Below, piece by piece: positions 1-5,824 of a DNA stretch of 13,517 bases (position 1 is the first letter of the stretch; each line of letters starts with the position of its first letter). The position numbers were made by a program, and so were the translations under genes. The notes below the pieces were generated by a model. The model saw only the letters and a list, made by a program, of their open reading frames with translations. It did no database searches and was not told the DNA's origin. The stretch lies in assembly GCA_035527515.1 (NCBI GenBank), contig DATLAJ010000006.1, positions 1 through 13,517 on the forward strand. The letters are read 5' to 3'. Origin of the DNA: a bacterium (GTDB lineage Bacteria > B130-G9).

Positions 1-9
1 TAGTGTCAT
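1..9 (-). CDS. 5' end of the next minus-strand gene (three codons only)
   Basis: Only the ATG and two more codons (Met-Thr-Leu) lie inside the window, so the product cannot be named. The start is supported by a perfect AGGAGG eight bases upstream. It is also supported by an ATGA overlap, in which the TGA of the preceding frame shares bases with this ATG, the usual sign of translational coupling. It would be the next gene of the minus-strand series that begins near 11,844. Confidence 0.5.
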
Positions 10-218
10 CGATTTGTCCTCCTTGGAGATTTCCACACTTTGATTAGCTGTTTATTTAGCCTCTCGGCCTCTTTATGGCCTGGCCACATCTGCAAGCACC
101 TGTTGGCGTACTCGTGCTTCCAGAAGCCACCGCCCAACCTAATTCACACACCTTTTGGGGCAAGCTCTCACAGCCCAACCTCGACGAGTTCTCCCGTCCG
201 CGATTCCGCAATAATGAA
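6..218 (-). pseudogene. Out-of-frame 3' remnant of the TPR-methyltransferase region
   Basis: From about 218 the minus strand reads more like protein when shifted by one base from the methyltransferase frame. It opens with Phe-Ile-Ile-Ala-Glu-Ser straight after the Pro-Arg-Pro-Gly segment, a plausible continuation of a methyltransferase beta-sheet. This frame holds TGA codons at 170-168 and 146-144. It then gives 45 residues with a TPR-like pattern (Tyr-Ala-Asn-Arg-Cys-Leu-Gln-Met-Trp-Pro-Gly-His-Lys-Glu-Ala) and ends at a TGA overlapping the next gene's ATG. That coupling suggests this frame is the ancestral end of the gene. I read it as the decayed C-terminus after a frameshift. Sequencing or assembly error is the main alternative, and chance coding similarity remains possible. 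Confidence 0.4.
18..23 (-). promoter_or_regulatory. Perfect AGGAGG ribosome binding site
   Basis: AGGAGG on the minus strand, eight bases before the ATG at 9-7. It is the strongest Shine-Dalgarno match seen in front of any gene here. It decides the start of the downstream gene and argues that translation continues beyond the damaged methyltransferase region. Confidence 0.65.
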
Positions 219-615
219 CCCGGCCAGCGTGGCCGGGACGCGGGCTATAGATCGCAGGACTGCGCATATCGGAGTCCGTAACCCAAACGTCCAGAGAGAA
301 CACCCCATCAGGGTGAAGAATTCTTGCCATCCGCCTCAACGTAATGTCAACGTCCTCAAGCCAATGGAACAATGCCGACGCGAATATCACGTTATATTGG
401 CCTGGAATGCGTGACGCCTGAAAAACCCCGAAACTAATGGGGGCTTCAGGGAAGTAATGTTCCTTGAGCTTTTCCGCCTCTATTCTGAGGTCTCGGTCTA
501 TGTCCATTCCAAGAACTGATGCGGCGCCGGCCTTCCAGGCATAGTAAGACATCGCGCCCGCCCCAAATCCGATATCCAGCACACGCTTCCCACCCAAGTC
601 GATACCCTCGGTCAT
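139..615 (-). CDS. Class I SAM-dependent methyltransferase domain, probably a fragment of a larger gene
   Basis: The first 130 or so of 158 residues form a class I methyltransferase core. The SAM-binding glycine motif Val-Leu-Asp-Ile-Gly-Phe-Gly-Ala-Gly is at 12-20, and an acidic residue after strand 2 (Met-Asp-Ile-Asp) is at about 37-40. An Ala-Leu-Phe-His-Trp-Leu-Glu-Asp segment at 81-88 resembles the 'LHHLED' motif, and His-Pro-Asp-Gly-Val-Phe at 101-106 is the post-motif turn. Residues after about 132 are basic and low in sense and look frameshifted. The ATG directly follows the TAG of the upstream TPR frame, in the same reading frame. The upstream frame ends with Ile-Asp-Gly-Lys-Glu-Ile, which resembles the strand that normally precedes this kind of domain. 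This is therefore probably the second half of one TPR-methyltransferase gene interrupted by an amber codon. The substrate is unknown; a glycan or glycolipid is likely from context. Confidence 0.7.
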   Translation of the reverse strand: MTEGIDLGGKRVLDIGFGAGAMSYYAWKAGAASVLGMDIDRDLRIEAEKLKEHYFPEAPISFGVFQASRIPGQYNVIFASALFHWLEDVDITLRRMARILHPDGVFSLDVWVTDSDMRSPAIYSPRPGHAGRVHYCGIADGRTRRGWAVRACPKRCVN

Positions 616-1137
616 CTACTCAAATTTCTTCAGAGTATCTAACTGACCTTTGCATATCTCCTTGCCGTCAATCACCAAGCGTTGGTACTCTCCGGTCTGG
701 GGCGGCTTCGCATCGGATGCCGTCTCTTTGGGTGAGGGCTTGGGCGAAAGCGACCGCAAGTATTCAGCTGCTCTCGCGTGGTTAGGGATTAGAGAACCGC
801 ATTTGCCAAAACTGTGAGCTGCAAGCTCCTTCTTGCCCATGCTCAACAGGCACTCGCCCTTGTGGAAGTAAATACCTCCAAGGAAAGCATCAACGTCTAG
901 GACAAGCCACATCTTGCCTATTGCCTCCGCCTTCTTAAACTGGCCAGGCCCTTCCTCGCAGCGGCCGAGCCGCTTCAGCACGGACCCGAGATGGTAGTGC
1001 GCAAGCGAGTTGCTGGGGCAAAGAGATATTGTCGCCTCGAGTATCTCCCTCGCAACTTTCAGGTCATTATTCCTGACCCTATCACTAGCCAAACTCAGAA
1101 GTCTCTCGCCGATCTGGGTATGCGTGGTGTCCCTCAT
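616..1137 (-). CDS. TPR protein, N-terminal half of an interrupted TPR-methyltransferase
   Basis: 173 residues. Three TPR-like helical pairs can be seen at roughly 11-44, 45-78 and 88-122; the first ends in Cys-Pro-Ser and the second opens Ala-His-Tyr-His-Leu-Gly. A Pro/Lys-rich linker follows at about 126-147. The end of the frame (Leu-Val-Ile-Asp-Gly-Lys-Glu-Ile-Cys-Lys-Gly) looks like the N-terminal strand of the methyltransferase encoded immediately downstream. The TAG at 618-616 is followed without a gap, and in frame, by that domain's ATG. TPRs usually bind proteins, so the original product was probably a methyltransferase with a docking module. The ATG start has only a weak AGG four bases away. 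Whether both halves are still made separately cannot be seen from sequence. Confidence 0.75.
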   Translation of the reverse strand: MRDTTHTQIGERLLSLASDRVRNNDLKVAREILEATISLCPSNSLAHYHLGSVLKRLGRCEEGPGQFKKAEAIGKMWLVLDVDAFLGGIYFHKGECLLSMGKKELAAHSFGKCGSLIPNHARAAEYLRSLSPKPSPKETASDAKPPQTGEYQRLVIDGKEICKGQLDTLKKFE

Positions 1138-1159
1138 CTAACCTGTCTATCCCGCATTC

Positions 1160-1227
1160 AAGCTTGTTGAATCACGACCCCTTGAGAATGAGGTCGTCTT
1201 CTTACCATCTTCTTTACCGAACAAGCT
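1160..1227. repeat. Nested inverted repeats between the GT2 and TPR genes
   Basis: An outer 8-bp pair, AGCTTGTT at 1161-1168 and AACAAGCT at 1220-1227, encloses an inner hairpin with arms ACGACCCC at 1174-1181 and GAGGTCGT at 1190-1197. The inner stem has eight pairs including one wobble, and an 8-nt loop. Neither is followed by a T-run. Together they could fold most of the 110-bp gap into a branched RNA structure that separates expression of the two genes. Confidence 0.3.
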
Positions 1228-1240
1228 CGCGTTCCGCGAG
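1226..1240 (-). terminator. GC-rich hairpin just after the GT2 stop codon
   Basis: On the minus strand CTCGCG and CGCGAG pair perfectly around a 3-nt loop, seven bases past the TAG at 1250-1248. The sequence after it (CTTGTTCGG) is only partly T-rich, so full intrinsic termination is doubtful. A leaky terminator or an mRNA 3'-end stabilising hairpin fits better. Confidence 0.3.
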
Positions 1241-1247
1241 ATTAGAC

Positions 1248-2672
1248 CTATTCCACCCACGCACTCTTGATGACAACTTTGGGTCGATCACTGCCCCGAC
1301 TTCCACACGCTGCGACAGGCTTCAAAGTGACCCAGATCACCTCGCTGCCGTCGAGAGATTCCCCGCCATTTGACTTAGGAAGCTGAAATCTCAAGCTCTG
1401 CATGTAATCGCCGACCTCAACCTCACCCAGCAGCTTCTTATCTGCCCAGACCTTCAGTAGGACAGGCTTCCCAGCCTGTTCGCTAGCCGCAACCCTCAGG
1501 CAAAGTTTCCTTTCGCCCGCCGACATGGCAAGCCGGAACCGACCCTCGTCTGAAACCGCGCGAACCCTCGAACCATGCCACGATAGAATCGGCGAAAAGC
1601 CCTCTAGCCGGTTGTAAAACGCCGACTCGGAAAAATTAATCGCGCTTTTTATTATCCGAAGGTTGATCCGCTCAGGCACCCAATCTCGGCGCCTCGCCCA
1701 GAGTATCATCGGGAGCTTCAAAAGCGTCTTGAGATAGGCCAACATCAACGGCTTGCCCTGCTCTCGAAAGCCCGCCTTGTGAAGCCAGCGAACCTCCTCT
1801 TTCACGAAGCCAATGAGCCTCCGGGCTGTGAAGTTCTTCAGCACGTAACGCAGCCGACCACAATGATAACGAGCGAAGAAGCTGAAGCTGCCCTTTACGC
1901 TCGCGTGAGACTCGTAATGGCGGACTACCGCCCGTGGCAAATACACCACCCTGAAACCCAAGCGCCTCGCCCGCTCGCAGAACTCGGCCTCCTCGAAGTA
2001 GGCGGGGAAATAGCCCGCGTCCAATAGCCCAAGCTTATTCAGGACCTCACGCTTGATGGCGATCGCCGCACCCGTAACGTACGCCACGTCAAACACACGG
2101 TCGAACTGCCCGTTGTCGGGCTCGCCATACCCATAATGTCTTGTAAGTCCATTCGGGAGCACAGCAGCGCCTGCATGTTGTATCGTCTTCCCATCCGGAT
2201 ACAATATCTTACAACCAATGATCCCTATATCGCGATCGGAAGCGGCAAACTGCACTATCTCATCAATCGCATCAGGCTCAATGGTCGTGTCATCGTTCAG
2301 GAGAATGACGATGTCATATCGGTCCGATATGTCGGACTTGTCAGACAAATATCTTAGTCCAACGTTGCACCCTCCCGCAAAGCCGAGATTCTTGCCGGTG
2401 CTTATCAATCTGGCCGCAGGGAACTTATCGCGGACGACCTCCGCCGTGCCATCGCTAGACCCATTATCTACTACGATAACCTCGATGTCCTGATAACTGC
2501 TCTTGAAAAGGGACTCCAGGCAAGGTCCGATGACATTAGCGCCGTTATAGCCGAGAACGATTACCGCAACCTTATTCCTGGGCCTTAAAAACTCAGCAAC
2601 GGCTTTGCCAACGGCCTGACCACGGGAGCTCGCTATATCATTCGCCTCGATATCCATCTCCAGTGTTGCCAA
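1248..2672 (-). CDS. GT2 family glycosyltransferase with C-terminal beta-rich domain
   Basis: An inverting GT-A glycosyltransferase of the WbbL/rhamnosyltransferase type, expected to transfer a nucleotide-activated sugar at the cytoplasmic face. Positions below count from 2819, the upstream end of the open frame. Val-Ile-Val-Leu-Gly-Tyr-Asn-Gly at 86-93 opens the fold. Val-Asp-Asn-Gly-Ser-Ser-Asp-Gly-Thr is at 117-125, and the metal-binding Leu-Asn-Asp-Asp-Thr at 174-178. The likely base motif Phe-Glu-Glu-Ala-Glu is at 275-279, with His301 further on. After about 400 comes a beta-rich segment resembling the small sandwich domains found at the end of some GT2 enzymes. I prefer the TTG at 2672, which has GAGGA seven bases upstream. 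The ATG at 2657 is the alternative. A start at 2819 would overlap the preceding gene by 85 bp and add a segment with no family similarity. Confidence 0.9.
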   Translation of the reverse strand: MATLEMDIEANDIASSRGQAVGKAVAEFLRPRNKVAVIVLGYNGANVIGPCLESLFKSSYQDIEVIVVDNGSSDGTAEVVRDKFPAARLISTGKNLGFAGGCNVGLRYLSDKSDISDRYDIVILLNDDTTIEPDAIDEIVQFAASDRDIGIIGCKILYPDGKTIQHAGAAVLPNGLTRHYGYGEPDNGQFDRVFDVAYVTGAAIAIKREVLNKLGLLDAGYFPAYFEEAEFCERARRLGFRVVYLPRAVVRHYESHASVKGSFSFFARYHCGRLRYVLKNFTARRLIGFVKEEVRWLHKAGFREQGKPLMLAYLKTLLKLPMILWARRRDWVPERINLRIIKSAINFSESAFYNRLEGFSPILSWHGSRVRAVSDEGRFRLAMSAGERKLCLRVAASEQAGKPVLLKVWADKKLLGEVEVGDYMQSLRFQLPKSNGGESLDGSEVIWVTLKPVAACGSRGSDRPKVVIKSAWVE

Positions 2673-2734
2673 TTGAACGTCCTCTAGGCTGACTTCGCCA
2701 TAGTAGCCCGTGGGGCTACGTCGGCTGAATCGGT

Positions 2735-5086
2735 CTAGCCGGGGACCAATGTCGCCGCGGAGGTGAGAGATTCCATCAGATCCATCGCTTTTCGATGCCT
2801 GGGGATGAGCTCGAGGCACGCTTCAAGATGCAGAAGAGTCTCCTCGCCCTGCCCTTCCTGCTCGAGAATGTAGGCTAAATGATAATGCGCACCACCAAGC
2901 AGCCTGCTCCGTTGGTCATCACCGACAGTGTCCCGGTGCTCAAGCACCGCCTCAAACCGCGCCTTCGCCTCATCCAAGCGGTGCCGGCTTTCCATAATCG
3001 AGCCCAAAACGTAGTTGGCGTATGGCCAATCAGGTCGGAGGGTAAGCGCTGAGCGCACCTCGTCCTCAGCGTCCTGGTCGTAGCCCATCTCGAGAAGCAG
3101 CGACGCCGCAGAAAGATGCCATTCGGCCTGCTCGGAAGCTGGCAAAAACTCCAGAGACGACATCATATCCTCCGCATTCGTCAGAAGACCTATCCTCTTG
3201 TAGGCTAGCGCCAATCGCAAAAACCTGCTGTCTAAATCGATCACTTTCGAGAGACTCTTTAGCACTGCCGCTGCCGCGCTGAAGGCCCTGGCTTCATTAA
3301 GCATTATCACTGCGCTGAAGCCGATCTTCTGAGAACATCTCCCCTCATCGATCAGGGACTGCATGCGCCTCAAGAAGCGTCGCACTGCCTTCGTCGGGTC
3401 CTTCCTAGCGCGCTCGAGCTCGATCTGACCTTTCTTGAGCTCTATCTGACCATTCAGCTCATCGTCCCTCACACAGTGAGCCCTGGCCAAATCAACCATC
3501 CTCAGCGCTTGCGCCAGCCTGCCCTGCTGCCGCCACAGCTCCGCCCTCAGAAACGCCACGTAAGCACGGGTTGACGAGCAGACCCCCCCCACGCGGCCTA
3601 CCTCATCGAGCAGACGATGACCCTCCTCGCGCCTGCCCAACCCAACGCACGCCTCCGCAGAATGAACCAGACAACTGGCCGTGATATTCGCATCAGCAAC
3701 CCCCATGGCGCACGCCCTGCGGAACCAGCGAAGTGCAGCCTTGTGAGCATTGCGCGACATCTCGAGAAGGCCAAGTCCGATCTGAGCCACGCTCTGAGAC
3801 CCAACGTCGAGCATCTCGCCCTCAAGCGCGGCCTGATAGCAATCGCCCGCCCGAGCCGGGTCCTTCTCTAACCTCCGCAACAACTCGCCCATACGCAGAT
3901 TCACATAGGGATGCCGAGGCGACATCTCAAGCGCGTCGCTTAAGAGCCTCTCTGCCTGATCGAAACGGCCGTGCCTGAAAAAAGCATCGGCGCAGAGAAG
4001 AACTAGCCCCATCAGCCGCGGCTCAGCTTCCCTAGCGGCCCAGAACTCGTCGAGCGACCCCGGCACATCACTGGCCCGCTCCGCCTCCAACGCCCGGGCG
4101 AGGCGCTCGCCTGCTACGGCCAGGTTTGGAAACCTCTCAACCACCTTATCCGCGGCGCCGCGTCCCCGGTAAAATGAGGCAAGGCTCTCGTAAATAGAGG
4201 CGCCGAAATGCTCCGCAAAAAGCCGCGACGGGCGGTTTTTAGCGCTGGCGACTAGACGCAGGTGGTCAATCGAGGGACACGCATCCGGCATAGCGGCAGA
4301 GAGCAGCACACGCCGCCAATAGGAGATGTCCCGGTCGAAGAGCTCGGCTATCCGCCGATGCTTCCATTGGAAGACGACCTCGTTCACCCCACGCTGGAAA
4401 ATGCCGTCTCGGAAGTATTCCATCGGCTCGATGTCGGGGTGCAGATGATACGCAAGCGCGTCTTTGCAATAGACAATCCTCAACCCGCGCTCGAAGAGCC
4501 TGAACCCAAGTTCCGTGTCTTCAAACGCAGCTTGCTTGAAATCCTCATCAAAGACGCCGTTTTCAAGCATGAACCGGCGCTTGAGTGATATATTGCTCGT
4601 GTAGAAGTGCTGCCACGTCGGACCCTCCCGCTCTACGAAGCCATAATCGAACTGCTCTCCAGCGTCCTCGAGCCAACCCATAAAAGGCGTTATCTTCAGC
4701 TCAGGATGCCAAGTGGTGTAGCCCAGCACGGCAACGCTTCCCCCTCGGAAGCGCCGGTGCATCGCACAATGGCGCCGAAGAAATCCCGGCTCAACGATAA
4801 TGTCGTCCCCGATGAATATGACTATCTGAAACCTCGCCGCGGCGAGACCTCGATTCCGAGCGGCCGCTGGCCCTGCTTGCGACCCAAGCTGAACCAGCCG
4901 TAGCTCGACCGGGCAGTTCTCGCGAAACGCGTTCACGGCCTGCGCCGTCCCGTCCGTTGAGCCATCGTCAACAACAACTATCTCGAATGACCCAGGGAAG
5001 TCGCGGCGTTGCTCGATAAGGGCATTGAGGCAGCGCAGGAGCACCTGCGAACGGTTGTGCGTTGGAATGATGACGGAGACGTTCAT
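2735..5086 (-). CDS. GT2 glycosyltransferase fused to a long TPR domain
   Basis: 783 residues in two parts. Residues 1-260 are a GT2 GT-A domain: Val-Ile-Ile-Pro-Thr-His-Asn-Arg at 5-12, Val-Val-Asp-Asp-Gly-Ser-Thr-Asp-Gly-Thr at 38-47, Gly-Pro-Ala-Ala-Ala-Arg-Asn-Arg-Gly at 72-80, Gly-Asp-Asp (DxD site) at 93-95, and Phe-Glu-Asp-Thr-Glu-Leu-Gly-Phe-Arg at 188-196 with the probable catalytic acid pair. Residues from about 345 to 775 are TPR-like helical repeats, clearest at 365-398, 435-463, 655-686 and 688-717, and again at 731-765. The TPR tail probably binds an acceptor protein or partner enzyme, as in TPR-bearing protein glycosyltransferases; that is inference. The ATG lies 10 bases past the upstream methyltransferase stop with GAGG close by, so the two are likely cotranslated. 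An eight-G run occurs inside codons 499-501. Confidence 0.92.
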   Translation of the reverse strand: MNVSVIIPTHNRSQVLLRCLNALIEQRRDFPGSFEIVVVDDGSTDGTAQAVNAFRENCPVELRLVQLGSQAGPAAARNRGLAAARFQIVIFIGDDIIVEPGFLRRHCAMHRRFRGGSVAVLGYTTWHPELKITPFMGWLEDAGEQFDYGFVEREGPTWQHFYTSNISLKRRFMLENGVFDEDFKQAAFEDTELGFRLFERGLRIVYCKDALAYHLHPDIEPMEYFRDGIFQRGVNEVVFQWKHRRIAELFDRDISYWRRVLLSAAMPDACPSIDHLRLVASAKNRPSRLFAEHFGASIYESLASFYRGRGAADKVVERFPNLAVAGERLARALEAERASDVPGSLDEFWAAREAEPRLMGLVLLCADAFFRHGRFDQAERLLSDALEMSPRHPYVNLRMGELLRRLEKDPARAGDCYQAALEGEMLDVGSQSVAQIGLGLLEMSRNAHKAALRWFRRACAMGVADANITASCLVHSAEACVGLGRREEGHRLLDEVGRVGGVCSSTRAYVAFLRAELWRQQGRLAQALRMVDLARAHCVRDDELNGQIELKKGQIELERARKDPTKAVRRFLRRMQSLIDEGRCSQKIGFSAVIMLNEARAFSAAAAVLKSLSKVIDLDSRFLRLALAYKRIGLLTNAEDMMSSLEFLPASEQAEWHLSAASLLLEMGYDQDAEDEVRSALTLRPDWPYANYVLGSIMESRHRLDEAKARFEAVLEHRDTVGDDQRSRLLGGAHYHLAYILEQEGQGEETLLHLEACLELIPRHRKAMDLMESLTSAATLVPG
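3583..3590 (-). repeat. Eight-G homopolymer inside the GT2-TPR gene
   Basis: Eight consecutive G on the coding (minus) strand, falling within the TPR half at about residues 499-501. Runs of G or C of about this length or longer are the usual slippage sites in phase-variable glycosyltransferase genes. Here the frame is on. Loss or gain of one base would leave the catalytic domain but break the TPR tail. Confidence 0.6.
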
Positions 5087-5096
5087 CTGCGTAACC

Positions 5097-5792
5097 TCAC
5101 TCGCTTCTCTGCACGACGAAAAACTGACGATAGCCGTCGCCGAAGCTCACTCTACTGCACAACCGCAGCCACTCGTCGCGATACTCGTTCAGGCTGGGCA
5201 TCAGCGCCTCAAGGACCTCGGGCGTGTGGTCAGCGACAATTGCGGCCATGTGCACCGCTACGTTCTCGTTTGGGAACACCTCCACGCGTCCAACAGATGG
5301 AACGCTCTTTATGGCCGAGAGCATCTCCTGCTCGGTCGGAACGCCCCTCTCGAAATGCTCTGAGACCCACGACGGGACCTGCTTCCCGGCACGCCTGAGC
5401 CATGCTGCGAACTCACGGTCGCAGCTCTCTGCCGCCTTGCCGACGGGACAACCTATGATCAGAAGAGAACTGCTGAGCCTAAACATGTCCGCTATCACCT
5501 CGGCCCGGCCCTCCCGAGGCACGTGCTCAATCAGGTCAAGCGAGACTACAAGCTCGAACGAGCCATCGTTGAAGGGCAGCTGGCCAGCAAGCCCTTGCAC
5601 GGGTATCAACAGGGCATGACGTTCGCGATCGAAATGACTGTCCACACCCACGACCCTCCTACCAATGAACGCACCCAGCCCAAAAGAGCCAGAGCCCACC
5701 TCGAGGATTCGGCCCATACCTGGGCCCTTTTCGCGAATAAAGTCCACAACGAACGAATACCGCGTGAACCAATTGAGGAGGAATGGATGCAT
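5097..5792 (-). CDS. Class I SAM-dependent methyltransferase (Methyltransf_11-like)
   Basis: 231 residues. The SAM site Ile-Leu-Glu-Val-Gly-Ser-Gly-Ser-Phe-Gly is at 29-38, followed by the ribose-binding acid after strand 2 (Val-Gly-Val-Asp, 48-51). Leu-Pro-Phe-Asn-Asp-Gly-Ser-Phe-Glu at 72-80 and Ser-Leu-Asp-Leu-Ile-Glu-His-Val-Pro at 84-92 are the classic motifs of small-molecule and glycan methyltransferases. There is no signal peptide or membrane segment, so it is cytoplasmic. It starts 32 bases after the giant NHL gene and ends 10 bases before the GT2-TPR gene, which suggests a shared transcript and a role in methylating a sugar or lipid-linked intermediate. The ATG has a G-rich stretch (GGGGG) two bases upstream, a rather close Shine-Dalgarno. 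The exact acceptor cannot be read from sequence. Confidence 0.9.
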   Translation of the reverse strand: MHPFLLNWFTRYSFVVDFIREKGPGMGRILEVGSGSFGLGAFIGRRVVGVDSHFDRERHALLIPVQGLAGQLPFNDGSFELVVSLDLIEHVPREGRAEVIADMFRLSSSLLIIGCPVGKAAESCDREFAAWLRRAGKQVPSWVSEHFERGVPTEQEMLSAIKSVPSVGRVEVFPNENVAVHMAAIVADHTPEVLEALMPSLNEYRDEWLRLCSRVSFGDGYRQFFVVQRSE

Positions 5793-5824
5793 TGCCCCCG
5801 TCCGTCACTTTCGCAAAGCCGCTG

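Noticed and set aside
40-414. Plus-strand open frame of 124 codons opposite the methyltransferase
   Set aside because: It lies antisense to the methyltransferase domain and the remnant, has a biased Ser/Pro/Arg composition and shows no family pattern.
6-618. Stop-codon reassignment (TAG or TGA read as an amino acid), suggested by in-frame stops in the TPR-methyltransferase region
   Set aside because: TAG ends the NHL gene and both GT2 genes at sensible places, and TGA ends two methyltransferases and the first TolR-like gene. Local gene decay or sequence error explains the region better.
2673-2819. Longer N-terminus for the second GT2 enzyme, starting at 2819
   Set aside because: It would overlap the preceding gene by 85 bp, and the extra residues are polar and unlike GT2 N-termini; the TTG at 2672 has a good ribosome binding site.
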